64,000 bases of DNA from contig CAIIXF020000002.1 in NCBI GenBank assembly GCA_903813345.2, forward strand, positions 18,674,813-18,738,812, in the 5' to 3' direction. Shown piece by piece: positions 47,901-61,769 of this stretch (its first letter is position 1; every line of letters begins with the position of its first letter). The notes under the pieces are model-generated. The model made no database searches. It was not told where the DNA came from and saw only the letters and a list, made by a program, of their open reading frames with translations. This DNA is from Owenia fusiformis. Its lineage: Eukaryota; Annelida; Polychaeta; Sabellida; Oweniidae. Made by a program: the position numbers and the translations under genes.

Positions 47901-50900
47901 CGGTAGGGCAAATGTAAAAATGTATCCTGAAGCATCTCACTTAATACCAAATTTCATGCTGCCACCAGCGTTACGTACGACTGGTCCGAAAATTGACATT
48001 TCCTCCAGAGCACAAACTACATCATACATTTAAGACGAATTAGATATAAAATATTTCACGAACGGGAACATCTTTCATTTAATCCATTCAAGAGCATACT
48101 CCAAAATATATACTTAAACGTCTCAGAAAATTGCAATTATCACTAAATCTCACTAAATAACAAATATCATGCTGCCACCAGCGTTGCGTACGACTGGTCC
48201 GAAAATTGACATTTCCTCCAGAGCACAAACTACATCATACATTTAAGACGAATTAGATATAAAATATTTCACGAACGGGAACATCTTTCATTTAATCCAT
48301 TCAAGAGCATACTCCAATATATATACTTAAACGTCTCACAAAATTGCAAAGGACTGGCATGTACCAGTGTGACGTACGACCGGTCGGAAAATTGACATTT
48401 CGTCAAGAGCGCAAATTGCACAAGCGATTTAAGACGAATTGGCGATAATATATCCCCCTAACAGAGAAGTCAATCGATACATCCCTCCTTTGGCAAACGT
48501 AAAAATATATACATAAACGTCTCACAATATATCAAACTAGAAGCTGCTACCAGTGCGATGTACAGCTGGTCCGAAAATTGACATTCCGTACAAAGCCCAA
48601 AGTAAATCAGACTTGTATGACAAATAAAATACTCAATATCTTACGAATAGAATGACCAATCAACAAGTCCTCAGTAGGGCCAATGTAACAATGTATCCTG
48701 AAACATCTCACTAAATAACAAATATCATGCTTCCACCAGCGTTACGTACGACTGGTCCGAAAATTGTCATTTCCTCCAGAGCAGAAACTGCATCATAGAT
48801 TTAAGACGAATTAGATATAAAATATATCGCGAACGGGAACATCATTCGTTGAAACCATTTAAGAGCATACATCAAAATATATACTTAAATGTCTCACAAA
48901 ATTGCAAAGGACTGGCATGTACCAGTGTGACGTACGACTGGTCGGAAAATTGACATTTCGTCAAGAGCGCAAATTGCATAAGCGATTTAAGACGAATTGG
49001 ATATTATATATCTCCCTAACAGACAAATCAATCAATACTCCCTCCTTTGGCAAAAGTAAAAATATATACATAAACGTCTCACAATATATCAAACTAGTCG
49101 CTGCTACCAGTGCGATGTACAGCTGGTCTGAAAATTTTTATTTCATCAAGAGCGCAAATTGCATAAGCGATTTAAGACGAATTTGATATTATATATCCCC
49201 CTAACAGAGAAGTCAATCGATACATCCCTCCTTTGGCAAACGTAACAATATATACATAAACGTCTCACAATATATCAAACTAGTCGCTGCTACCAGTGCG
49301 ATGTACTGCTGGTCCGTAAATTGACATTCCGTATAAAGCCCAAAGTAAATCAGTCTTGTATGACAAATTAGATACTCAATATCTCACGAATAGAATGACC
49401 AATCAACAAGTCCTCGGTAGGGCAAATGTTAAAATGTATCCTGAAACATCTCACTAATTAACAAATCTCATGGTGCCACCAGCGATACGTACGACTGGTC
49501 CGAAAAGTGACATTCCCTCCAGAGCACAAACTGCATCATAGATTTAAGACAAATTAGATATAAAATATATCACGAACGGGAACATCATTCATTAAATCCA
49601 TTTAAGAGCATACTCCAAAATATATACTTAAACGTCTCACAATATTGCAGAGGACTGGCATGTACCAGTGTGACGTACGATTGGTCGGAAAATTGACATT
49701 TCGTCTAGAGCGCAAATTGCATAAGCGATTTAAGACGAATTGGATATTATATATCTCCCTAACAGACAAATCAATCGATACATCCCTCCTTTGGCAAACG
49801 TAAAAATATATACATAAACGTCTCACAATATATCAAACTAGTCGCTGCTACCAGTGCGATGTACAGCTGGTCCGAAAATTGACATTCTGTACATCACCCA
49901 AAGTAAATCAGACTTGTATGACAAATAAGATACTCAATATCTAACGAATAGAATGACCAATCAACAAGTCCTCAGCAGGGCAAATGTAATTATGAATCCT
50001 GAAACATCTCACTAAGTAACAAATATCATGTTGCCACCAGCATTACGTACGACTGGTCCGAAAAGTGACATTTCCTCCAGAGCACAAACTGCATCATAGA
50101 TTTAAGACGAATTAGATATAAAATATATCACGAACGGAAACATCATTTATTAAATCCATTCAAGAGCATACTCCAAAATATATACTTAAACGTCTCACAA
50201 TATTGCAGAGGACTGGCATGTACCAGTGTGACGTACGATTGGTCGGAAAATTGACATTTCGTCAAGAGCGCAAATTGCACAAGCGATTTAAGACGAATTG
50301 GCGATAATATATCCCCCTAACAGAGAAGTCAATCTATACATCCCTCCTTTGGCAAACGTAAAAATATATACATAAATGTCTCACAATATATCAAACTAGT
50401 CGCTGCTACCAGTGCGATGAACAGCTGGTCCGAAAATTGACATTCCGTACATAGCCCAAAGTAAATCAGACTTGTATGACAAATAAGATACTCAATATCT
50501 TACGAATAGAATGACCAATCAACAAGTCCTCGGCAGGGCAAATGTAGAAATGTATCCTGAAACATCTCACTAAATAACAAATATCATGCTTCCACCAGCG
50601 TTACGTACGACTGGTCCGAAAATTGACATTTCCTCCAGAGCACAAACTGCATCATAGATTTAAGACGAATTAGATATAAAATATATCACGAACGGGAACA
50701 TCATTCGTTAAAGCCATTCAAGAGCATACTTCAAAATATATACTTAAACGTCTCACAAAATTACAAAGGACTTGCAAGTACCAGTGTGACGTACGACTGG
50801 TCGGAAAATTGACATTTCGTCAAGAGCGCAAATTGCATAAGTGATTTAAGACGAATTGGATATTATATATCCCCCTAACAGAGAAGTCAATCGATACATC

Positions 50901-53311
50901 CCTCCTTTGGCAAACGTAATAAAAATATATACACAAACGTCTCACAATATATCAAACTAGTCACTGCTACCAGTGCGATGTACAGCTGGTCCGAAAATTG
51001 ACATTCTGTACAAAGCCCAAAGTAAATCAGACTTGTATGACAAATAAGATACTCAATATCTCACGAATAGAATGACCAATCAACAAGTCCTCGGTAGGGC
51101 AAATGTAAAAATGTATCCTGAAACAAATAACAAATCTCATGCTGCCACCAGCGTCACGTACGACTGGTCCGAAAAGTGACATTTCCTCCAGAGCACACAC
51201 TGTATCATAGATTAAGACGAATTAGATATAAAATATATCACGAACGGGAACATCATTCAATAATCCATTCAAGAGCATACTCCAAAATATATACTTACAC
51301 GTCTCCCAAAATTGCAAAGGACTGGCATGTACCAGTGTGACGTACGACCGGTCGGAAAATTGACATTTCGTCTAGAGCGCAAATTGCATAAGCGATTTAA
51401 GACGAATTGGATTTATATATCTCCCTAACAGACAAATCAATCGATACATCCCTCCTTTGGCAAACGTAAAAATATATACATAAACGTCTCACAATATATC
51501 AAACTAGTCGCTGCTACCAGTGCGATGTACAGCTGGTCCGAAAATTGACATTCCGTACAAAGCCAAAAGTAAATCAGACTTGTATGACAAATTAGATACT
51601 CAATATGTCATGAATAGAATGACCAATCAACAAGTCCTCGGTAGGGCAAATGTAAAAATGTATCCTGAAACATCTCTCTAAATAACAAATCTCATGCTGC
51701 CACCAGCGTTACGTACGACTGGTCCGAAAGTGACATTTCCTCCAGAGCACAAACTGCATCATACATTTAAGACGAATTAGATATAAAATATATCACGAAC
51801 GGCAACATCATTCATTGAATCCATTCAAGAGCATACTCCAAAATATATACTTAAACGTCTCAGAAAATTGCAAAGGACTGGCATGTACCAGTGTGACGTG
51901 CGACTGGTCGGAAAATTGACATTTCATCTAGAGCGCAAATTGCATAAACTATTTAAGACGAATTGGATATTTTATATCTCCCTAACAGACAAATCAATCG
52001 ATACATCCCTCCTTTGGCAAACGTAGAAAAATATACATAAACGTCTCACAATATATCAAACTACGATTTACAGCTGGTCCGAAAATTGACATTCCGTACA
52101 TAGCCCAAAGTAAATCAGACTTGTATGACAAATAAAATACTCAATATCTTACGAATAGAATGACCAATCAACTAGTCCTCGGTAGGGGATATGTAAAAAT
52201 GTATCCTGAAACATCTCAATAAATAACAAATATCATGCTGCCACCAGCGTTGCGTACGACTGGTCCGAAAATTGACATTTCCTCCAGAGCACAAACTACA
52301 TCATAGATTTAAGACGAATTAATTATAAAATATATCACGAACGGGAACATATTTCATTTAATCCATTCAAGAGCATACTCCAAAATATATACTTAAACGT
52401 CTCACAAAATTGCAAAGTACTGGCATGTACCAGTGTAACGTACGACTGGTCGGAAAATTGACATTTCGTCTAGAGCGCAAATTGCAGAAGCGATTTAAGA
52501 CGATATGGCGATAATATATCCCCCTAACAGAGAAGTCAATCCATACATCCCTCCTTTGGCAAACGTAAAAATATATACATAAACGTCTCACAATATATCA
52601 AACTAGTAGCTGCTACCAGTGCGATGTACAGCTGGTCCGAAAATTGACATTCCGTACAAAGCCCAAAGTAAATCAGACTTGTATGACAAATTAGATACTC
52701 AAAATCTCACGAATAGAATGAGCAATCAACAAGTCCTCGGTAGGGCAAATTTAAAAATGTATCCTGAAACATCTCACTAAATAACAAATCTCATGCTGCC
52801 ACCAGCGTTACGTACGATTGGTCCGAAAAGTGACATTTCCTCCAGAGCACAAACTGCATCATAGATTTAAGACGAATTAGATATAAAATATATCACGAAC
52901 AGGAATATCATTCATTAAATCCATTCAAGAGCATACTCCAAAATACATACTTAAATGTCTCACAAAATTGCAAAGGACTGGCATGTACCAGTGTGACGTA
53001 CGACTGGTTGGAAAATTGACATTTCGTCTAGAGCGCAAATTGCATAAGCTATTTAAGACGAATTGGATATTATATATCTCCCTTACAGACAAATCAATCA
53101 ATACATCCCTCCTTTGGCAAACGTAAAAATATATACATAAACGTCTCACAATATATCAAATTAGTCGCTGCTACCAGTGCGATGTACAGCTGGTCCGAAA
53201 ATTGACATTCCGTACATAGCCCAAAGTAAATCAGACTTGTATGACAATAAGATACTCAATATCTTACGAATAGAATGACCAATCAACAAGTCCTCAGCAT
53301 GGTAAATGTAA

Positions 53312-54976
53312 CTAGACATGTAAATTGAACAAGTTCAATTTAAGACTCCAGATTTCAGACTTTTTTTAAGCTGAGTCATCCAAATACTTGTAAGCTGAGT
53401 CATTCAGAAAAGGCTGAGTCAGCTAGAATATAGACATTTAGACAACTCTTAAGAATGTTATCTTCGACTACATTGGCTTAACACGGGGATATCATCGTAT
53501 CGACTTTTCGAGACTTCAAACCGCTATAACTATCTAATCAGAAGTTGGATCAAAATTTGGTTTAAAGATTCTGATTCCTGAGAAAATTCTACCCTTAATT
53601 CATAACTCATACGTTAAATTTTGAGAACTTCTTATTTTGACCTACTTTTCAGACACCATATCTCAAAAGTGGGTCAAAATACTTTCTGACGGCAGAAAGC
53701 TAACACTATTAGCACACTCTTTGCTACCTGTATACAAAATTTCGTAGCAAATCATTAAAATGTAATGTCAGAATCGCAAAAATAAGGAAAAACTATGAAT
53801 TTGACCTAGATTTTGACCTAGGCATTTTGGTCTCCAAATTTTAAAGCTAGATAGCCTTCGAGGTCCCCTTCTTTTATAGGCTTTCAGAATGTTAAGCTGT
53901 ACTAAGTTTATATCTGGTATTTTACACTTCAAAAAAATCTTTTTTCTCATTGACATAACATGGGGCACCAAATTTAGCGATTTATGAGCTTTCAAAACGC
54001 CATAACTTCCGAACTGAAAGTCGGATTGAAATTTGGTTTGCAGATTCGGATTCCTGGAAAAATTCTTCTCTTAATTCATAGCTCATATGTTAAATTTGGA
54101 GAACTTTTTATTTTGACCTACTTTTCGGACACCATTTCTCAAAAGTGGGTCAAAATACTTTCTGACGGCAAAAAGCTAACACTATAAGCACAGTCTTTGC
54201 TACCTGTATACAAAATTTTGAAGTAAATTATTAAAGTGTAGTGTCAGAATCGTAAAAATAAGGAAAAACTATGAATTTGACCTAGATTTTGACCTAGGCA
54301 TTTTGGTGTCCAAATTTTGAAGCTACCGTGTATGTAGCTTTTGAGGTCCCCCTTCTTTTATAAGCATTCATTATGTTAAGCTGTACTCAGTCTATATCTT
54401 GTATTTTACACTTCGAAAAACTCTTTTTTCCCATTGACTTAACATAGGCACCAAATTTAGCGATTTTTGAGCTTTCAAAACGCCATAACCTCTGAACCGA
54501 AAGTCAGATCGATTTTTGGTTTCAGATTCGGAATCCTGAGAAAATTTCCTATAAGACTAATATCCTGGACATTGGATTCGGAGAACCTTTTTTTGGACCT
54601 CGTTTTCGGACACTGATATCTCGAAATCGGTTTGAGATACCAAAAAACTAAATCGAATCTAGCTTTTCTCCTTTTTTATGAGGAACACAACGAAAAAAAA
54701 ACCGGATCAAAAATATTGAAGGACGACCGAGATAATGGGAAAAAGTGACAAAGTACTGGATTTGACCTAGTTCTTGACCTTTGACCTTGATAAAAATTTG
54801 ACCTAATTTCCCAGAAAGCCAGATACATTCCCTAGTCAACCATGTAGGTTGGATTAAGTAAGATGTTATAGTTGGAGAGAAAATCTGTTAGGAGGAAGAA
54901 AGAAGAAGAAGAAGAAAAAGAATAATAAGAAAACAGGCAAAAACAATAGACTCCAGATTTTCAATCTGGAGTCTAA
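53312..54976. mobile_element. Helitron-like non-autonomous element with terminal hairpins
   Basis: About 1.66 kb interrupts sat186 between AATGTAA and TTATGAATCC, contiguous in the related monomer at 49985. Near the left end, TAAATTGAAC and GTTCAATTTA (53321-53330, 53333-53342) form a perfect 10-bp hairpin. At the right end, 54947-54959 and 54963-54975 form a perfect 13-bp hairpin with loop TTC. The right hairpin arm AGACTCCAGATT also occurs near the left end at 53343. The right end reads CTAA next to a T, fitting the CTRR/T rule of Helitrons; alternatively TAA could be a 3-bp target duplication. It carries internal tandem repeats and a GAA-rich tract but no coding region. Confidence 0.65.
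53471..54850 (+). repeat. ~480-bp tandem repeats inside the Helitron-like element
   Basis: Three imperfect units begin near 53471, 53948 and 54432 at CATTGNC(T/A)TAACA(C/T). Shared parts include CGCCATAAC, GATTC.GATTCCTG, TTTTGACCTACTTTTC, GACACCAT.TCTCAAAAGTG and TGAATTTGACCTAG. The third is the most diverged. A core of tandem units is common in non-autonomous Helitron-like elements of molluscs. Confidence 0.8.
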
Positions 54977-57900
54977 TTATGAATCCTGAAACATCTCACT
55001 AAATAACAAATATCATGCTGCCACCAGCGTCACGTACGACTGGTCCGAAAATTGACATTTCCTCCAGAGCACAAACTGCATCATAGATTTAAGACGAATT
55101 AGATATAAAATATATCACGAACGGGAACATCATTCATTAAATCCATTTAAGAGCATACTCCAAAGTATATACTTAAACGTCTCACAAAATTGCAAAGGAC
55201 TGGCATGTACCAGTGTGACGTACAACTCGTTGGAAAATTGACATGTCGTCAAGAGCGCAAATTGCATTAGCGATTTAAGACGAATTGGATATTATATATC
55301 CCCCTAACAGAGAAGTCAATCGATACATCCCTCCTTTGGCAAACGTAAAACTATATACATAAACGCCTCAAAATATATCAAACAAGTCGCTGCTACCAGT
55401 GCGATGTACAGCTGGTCCGAAAATTGACATTCCGTACATAGCCCAAAGTAAATCAGACTTGTATGACAAATTAGATACTCAATATCTCACGAATAGAATG
55501 ACCAATCAACAAGTCCTCGGTAGGGCAAATGTAAAAATGTACCCTAAAACATCTCACTAAATAACAAATATCATGCTGCTACCAGCGTTACGTACGACTG
55601 GTCCGAAAATTGATTTTCCTCCAGAGCACAAACTGCATCATAGATTTAAGACGAATTAGATATAAAGTATATCAGGAACGGGAACATCATTCATTAAATC
55701 CATTCAAGAGCATACTCCAAAAAATATACTTAAACGTCTCACAAAATTGCAAAGGACTGGCATGTACCAGTGTGACGTACGACTGGTCGGAAAATTGACA
55801 TTTCGTCAAGAGCGCAAATTGCATAAGCGATTTAAGACGAATTGGATATTATATATCCCCCTAACAGAGTAGTCAATCGATACATCCATCCTTTTGCTAA
55901 CGTAAAAATATATACATAAACGTCTCACAATATATCAAACTAGTCGCTGCTACCAGTGCGATGTACAGCTGGTCCGAAAATTGACATTCCGTACATAGCC
56001 CAAAGTAAATCAGACTTGTATGACAAATTAGATACTCAATATCTCACGAATAGAATGACCAATCAACAAGTCCTCGGTAGGGCAAATGTAATATCGTATC
56101 CTTAAACATCTCCCTAAATAACAAATATCATGCTGCCAGCCGCGTTACGTACGACTGGTCCGAAAATTGACATTTCCTCCAGAGCACAAACTGCATCATA
56201 GATTTAAGACGAATTAGATATAAAATATATCACGAACGGGAACATCATTCATTAAATCCATTCAAGGGCATACTCCAAAATATATACTTAAACGTCTCAC
56301 AAAATTGCAAAGGACCGGCATTTACCAGTGTGACGTACAACTGGTCGGAAAATTGACATTTCGTCAAGAGCGCAAATTGCATTAGCGATTTAAGACGAAT
56401 TGGATATTATATATCTCCCAAACAGACAAATCAATCGATGCATCCCTCCTTTGGCAATTGTAAAAATATATACATAAACGTCTCACAATATATCAAACTA
56501 GTCACTTCTACCAGTGCGATGTACAGCTGGTCCGAAAATTGACATAGCCCAAAGTAAATCAGACTTGTATGACAAATTAGATACTCAATATCTCACGAAT
56601 AGAATGACCAATCAACAAGTCCTCCGTACGGCAAATGTAAAAATGTAATCTGAAACATCTCACTAAATAACAAATATCATGCTGCCACAAGCGTTACGTA
56701 CGACTGGTCCAAAACTTGACATTTCCTCCAGAGCACAAACTGCATCATAGATTGAAGACGAATTAGATATAAAATATATCACGAACGGGAACATCATTCA
56801 TTAAATCCATTCAAGAGAATACTCCAAAATATATATACTTAAACGTCTCACAAAATTGCAAAGGACTGGCATGTACCAGTGTGACGTACGACTGGTCGGA
56901 AAATTTACATTTCATCAATAGCGCAAATTTCATAAGCGATTTAAGACGAATTGGATATTATATATCCCCTAACAGAGAAGTCAATCGATACATCCCTCCT
57001 TTGGCAAACGTAAAAATATATACATAAACGTCTCACAATATATCAAACGAGTCGCTGCTACCAGGGCCATGTACAGCTGGTCCGAAAACTGACATTCTGT
57101 ACATATCCCAAAGTAAATCAGACTTGTATGACAAATTAAATACTCAATATCTCACGAATAGAATGACCAATCAACAAGTCCTCGGTAGGGCAAATGTAAA
57201 AATGTATCCTGAAGCATCTCACTTAATACCAAATTTCATGCTGCCACCAGCGTTACGTACGACTGGTCCGAAAATTGACTTTCCTCCAGAGCACAAACTG
57301 CATCAAAGATTTAAGACGAATTAGATATAAAATATTTCACGAACGGGAACATCATTCATTAAATCCATTCAAGAGAATACTCAAAAATTTATACCTAAAC
57401 GTCTCACAAAATTGCAAAGGACTGGCATGTACCAGTGTAACGTACGACTGGTCGGAAAATTGACATTTTGTCAAGAGCGCAAATTGAATAAGCGATTTAA
57501 GAAGATTTGGATATTATGTATCCCCCTAACAGAGAAGTCAATCGATACATCCTTCCTTTGGCAAACGTAAAAATATATACATAAACGTCTCACAATATAT
57601 CAAACTAGTCGCTGCTACCAGTGCGATGTACAGCTGGTACAAAAATTGACATTCCGTACATAGCCCAAAGTAAATCAGACTTGTATGACAAATTAGATAC
57701 TAAATATCTCACGAATAGAATGACCAATCAACAAATCCTCGATAGGGTAAATGTAAAAATGTATCCTAAAACATTTCACTTAATAATAAATATCAAGCTG
57801 CCACAAACGTTACGTACGACTGGTCCGAAAATTGACATTTCCTCCAGAGCACAAACTGCATCATAGATTTAAAACGAATTAGATATAAAATATATCACGA

Positions 57901-60079
57901 ACGGGGAACATCATTCATTAAATCCATACAAGAGCATACTCCAAAATATATACTTAAACGTCTCACAAAATTGCAAAGGACTGGCATATACCAGTGTGAC
58001 GTACGACTGGTCGGAAAATTGACATTTCGTCAAGAGCGCAAATTGCATAAGCGATTTAAGACGAATTGGATATTATATATCCCCCTAACATAGAAGTAAA
58101 TCGATACATCCCTCATTTGGCAAACGTAAAAATATATACATAAACGTCTCACAATAGATCATCTAGTAGCTGCTACCAGTGCGATGTACAGCTGGTCTGA
58201 AAATTGACATTCCGGACATAGCCCAAAGTAAATCAGACTTGTATGACAAATTAGATACTCAATATCTCACGAATAGAATAACCAATTAAAAAGTCCTCGG
58301 TAGGGCAAATGTAAAAATGTACCCTGAAACATCTCATTAAATAACAAATATCATGCTGCCACCAGCGTTACGTACGACTGGTCCGAAAATTGACTTTCCT
58401 CCAGAGCACAAACTGCATCATAGATTTAAGACGAATTAGATATAAAATATATCACGAACGGGAACATCATTCATTAAATCCATTCAAGAGCATACTCCAA
58501 AATATATACTTAAACGTCTCACAAAATTGCAAAGGACTGGCATGTACCAGTGTGACGTACAACTGGTCGGAAAATTGACATTTCGTCAAGAGCGCAAATT
58601 GCATTAGCGATTTAAGACGAATTGGATATTATATATCCCCCTAACAGAGAAGTCAATCGATACATCCCTCCTTTGGCAAACGTAAAAATATATACATAAA
58701 CGTCTCACAATATATCAAACTAGTCGCTGCTACCAGTGCGATGTACAGCTGGTCCGAATATTGACATTCCGTACAAAGCCCAAAGTACACCAGACTTGTA
58801 TGACAAATAAGATACTCAATATCTTACGAATAGAATGACAAATCGACAAGTCCTCGGTAGGGCAAATGTAAAAATGTATCCTGAAACATCTCACTAAATA
58901 ACAAATATCATGCTTCCCCCAGCGTTACGTACGACTGGTTCGAAAATTGACATTTCCTCCAGAGCACAAACTGCATCATAGATTTAAGACGAATTAGATA
59001 TAAAATATATCACGAACGGGAACATTATTCATTAAATCCATTCAAGAGTATACTCCAAAATATATATTCAAACGTCTCACAAAATTGCAAAGGACTGACA
59101 TGTACCAGTGTGACGTACGACTGGTCGGAAAATTGACATTTTGTCAAGAGCGCAAATTTCATAAGCGATTTAAGACGAATTGGATATTATATATCCCCCT
59201 AACAGAGAAGTCAATCGATACATCCCTCCTTTGGCAAACGTAAAACTATATACATAAACGCCTCACAATATATCAAACTAGTCGCTGCTACCAGTGCGAT
59301 GTACAGCTGGTTCGAAAATTGACATTCCGTACATAGCCCAAAGTAAATCAGACTTGTATGACAAATTAGATACTCAATATCTTACGAATAGAATGACCAA
59401 TCAACAAGTCCTCGATAGGGCAAATGTAAAAATGTATCCTAAAACATCTCACTTAATAACAAATATAATGCTGCCACCAGCGTTACGTACGACTGGTCCG
59501 AAAATTGACATTTCCTCCAGAGCACAAACTGCATCATAGATTTAAGACGAATTAGATATAAAATATATGACGAACGGGAACATCATTCATTAAATCCTTT
59601 CAAAAGCATACTCCAAAATATATACTTAAACGTCTCACAAAATTGCAAATGACTGGCATGCACCAGTGTGACGTACGATTGGTCGGAAAATTGGCATTTC
59701 GTCAAGAGCGCTAATTGCATAAGCGATTTAAGACGAATTGGATATTATATATCCAGCTAACAGAGAAGTCAATCGATACATCCCTCCTTTGGCAAACGTA
59801 AAAATATATACATAAACGTCTCACAATATATCATCTAGTAGCTGCTACCAGTTCGATGTACAGCTGGTCTGAAAATTGACATTCCGTACATAGCCCAAAG
59901 TAAATCAGACAAATTAGATACTCAATATCTCACGAATAGAATGACCAATCAACAAGTCCTCGGTAGGGCAGATGAAAAGATGTATCCTGAAACATCTCAC
60001 TAAATAACAAATTTCATGCTGCCACCAGCGTTACGTACGACTGGTCCGAAAAGTGACATTTCCTCCAGAGCAAAACAAA

Positions 60080-60316
60080 GTCCCCCCAAAATAGATAAAA
60101 ATCAAGATAAACCTTTAATTTCATTAACAAGATACTTTTTTAAAATCAACCAAAATTTCCTCTGTACAATTACAATATTGAGAGACCTAAACATGTTGTG
60201 ATATGTCGTTTTGTTCCAATGAGGTTCGGAAAGATGTTTCATTTCACTCTGGAAACGTGATCCAAAGAACAAAACAAGTGTTTGATGTGTTTTCTAAAAC
60301 AATATAGATGAAAGTA
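60080..60316. other. Integrase spacer, block B, left part
   Basis: This matches 21621-21856, from TCCCCCCAAAATAGATAAAA to ATAGATGAAAGTA, where the mariner derivative interrupts it at a TA. No gene is seen. Confidence 0.8.
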
Positions 60317-60645
60317 CGAGGGGTGATCAGGAATTTCTGGACCGTTGGCTCTATTTTTACCATTTTTTATCCTTTCTTGATGATTTTTTCACATAATATA
60401 ACCCAAATATATAGGATCGCACCATGAAGATTTCAATGTTCTATGACATCATTATCCTTTTATTTTTGTTACCATGGTAACTGGTGACGCGACAAGGTGG
60501 AGCTCAGAAAAAATAACAAATTTGAAAAATCAACAGTAGTTTTATATGATGTTTGGACACTGTATTCATCGCTGAATATATGACATACTGTAATAGGTTG
60601 TATTATATCATGAAGTATATTAATTAATATTCATAGTAATTGTCA

Positions 60646-60736
60646 TTATTCTTCCATCAATTCTAATCCTTCAAAGTACATGTAGTTACCAGCATTTTGT
60701 ACACATTTGTTATGCCTTTTCACCAAGTCCTGAAAG
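60646..60736 (-). pseudogene. Mariner transposase C-terminus, left inverted copy
   Basis: On the minus strand this arm carries the same end of the gene as 60872-61015: the KRHNKC-like and YFEGLELMEE-like parts with the stop at 60646-60648. It has substitutions and a small insertion ahead of YFEG relative to the right arm. It stops matching at the arm boundary. Confidence 0.7.
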
Positions 60737-60844
60737 GCATGATACAGACCGTCTTTTCCTACAAAACGTGATTGTTTCCATCTGTTGTGGCCGTGTACCA
60801 CACGCACCTATCCCCCAGAATTAGCTGGGTGTGATTTCTATCTT

Positions 60845-61015
60845 TTCCCAAGAGTGAAGAACAAATTATGAGGTGTCCACTTTGAGGACATTAATGAGAT
60901 CATTCATGAATTCACACACCAATGTTACGTCTTTCAGGACTGGGTGAAAAGGTATAACAAATGCTTACAAAGTGCTGGTAACTACTTTGAAGGATTAGAC
61001 TTGATGGAAGAATAA
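60845..61015 (+). pseudogene. Mariner transposase C-terminal fragment, right copy
   Basis: From 60872 to the TAA at 61013-61015 the frame reads GVHFEDINEIIHEF, then FQDWVKRYNKCLQSAG and NYFEGLDLMEE. This matches the usual mariner transposase end: a GVRFED-like stretch, WVKRxxKC, then GxYFEG. Just upstream, FPKSEEQ in another frame (from 60845) continues the family pattern (FPKLKEQL), so a frameshift lies near 60868. The DDE catalytic domain and DNA-binding domain are missing, so it is non-functional. Its stop lies about 330 bp from the right terminus. Confidence 0.8.
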
Positions 61016-61343
61016 AAATAGTTACTATGAACATTAATGAATATAATTAATGAAATAATACAACCTATACAGTATGTCACATATTCAGCAATGAATACAG
61101 TGTCTTAACATCATATAAAATTACTGTAGATTTTTCAAATTTTGGTATTTTTCCGAGATCCACCTTGTTGCGTCACCAGTTACCATGGTAACAAAAATAT
61201 AAGGATAATGATGTCATAGAACAATGAAACCTTCATGGTGTGATCCTATCTATTTGGGTTATATTATGTGAAAAAATTACTAAGAAGGGATAAAAAATGG
61301 CAAAAATAGAGCCAACGGTCCAGAAATTCCTGATCACCCCTCG

Positions 61344-61477
61344 TATATATATATTTCAAATTATATTGTTACCTTTCAAAAGATGACCATTAAATTGACG
61401 ATGTGTTAAATTTTTAGATTTTAGTTACATACAAATTGAACTGTCGTGAAGTACTCTTATCATAATAGTTTATTTCT
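61344..61477. other. Integrase spacer, block B, middle part
   Basis: This matches about 21857-21994 from the TATATATA run onward. The acceptor-like end before the integrase exon is changed: block A has TTAATTTTTAG, here it is TTTATTTCTGG, so the AG is lost. Confidence 0.75.
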
Positions 61478-61769
61478 GGGAGTTTTCATTAGGCAGACGA
61501 AACGTGAATGTATTGACAGATGACGAACTTCATACGAAAGTAAAATAATCTATCCAGAACAATCAAAAAATCGGGCCAAATGCAGTCAAGGCAAGGCTTC
61601 AAGGTCAAGGACTTGACGTTGGTCGCCAACGAGTTCGGAATTCCATGCATCGGGTTGACCCTGACGGATGTGCCCTAAGGTCCGTTTCAGATAGGCTTCA
61701 AGACGAACTTATACAGTTCCGGCACCCAACTCATTGTGGTATGTTGATGGAAACCAAACTAATCAGGTT
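61478..61769 (+). pseudogene. Integrase-like exon fragment, block B, frameshifted
   Basis: This is the counterpart of 21995-22283, with MHRVDPDGCALRSVSDRLQ still readable. One A is missing after GGCTTCAA (A has CTTCAAAGACG, here CTTCAAGACG), which shifts the frame before the PxPNxLWYVDGN motif. The acceptor AG is lost and a LINE fragment is inserted at the donor end. This copy is therefore more decayed than block A. Confidence 0.65.

Larger units (their letters stand above)
38928..60079 (+). repeat. sat186 satellite array, block B
   Basis: The array has the same three monomer types and 558-bp order as block A, interrupted at 53312-54976. Excluding that insertion it is about 19.5 kb against 15.6 kb in block A. 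Some junctions are shared with A: the C-to-A deletion joint GGGCATACTCCAAAATAC at 42264 matches 14897, and 48.9-49.8 kb matches 7.9-9.9 kb. These matches occur in a different order, so the arrays were rearranged after the duplication. Other joints are private, such as TTGCAATTATCACTAAATC at 48132. The last 5 kb (55-60 kb) is more divergent. No gene is seen. Confidence 0.95.
60317..61343. mobile_element. Foldback mariner derivative with ~415-bp inverted arms, block B only
   Basis: The ends read CGAGGGGTGATCAGGAATTT and its reverse complement, flanked by TA on both sides (60315-60316 and 61344-61345). Block A has a single uninterrupted site there, so the insertion made the TA target duplication of the Tc1/mariner superfamily. 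The arms are about 60317-60736 and 60932-61343, diverged by scattered substitutions, with a ~195-bp centre. Both arms contain the C-terminal end of a mariner transposase gene in opposite directions, so the element looks like two 3' ends of a mariner joined head to head. It cannot encode transposase. Confidence 0.85.

Noticed and set aside
60317-61343. Assembly palindrome artefact
   Set aside because: The arms differ at many positions and TA target duplications flank the element, so it is a real foldback element rather than a read-folding error.
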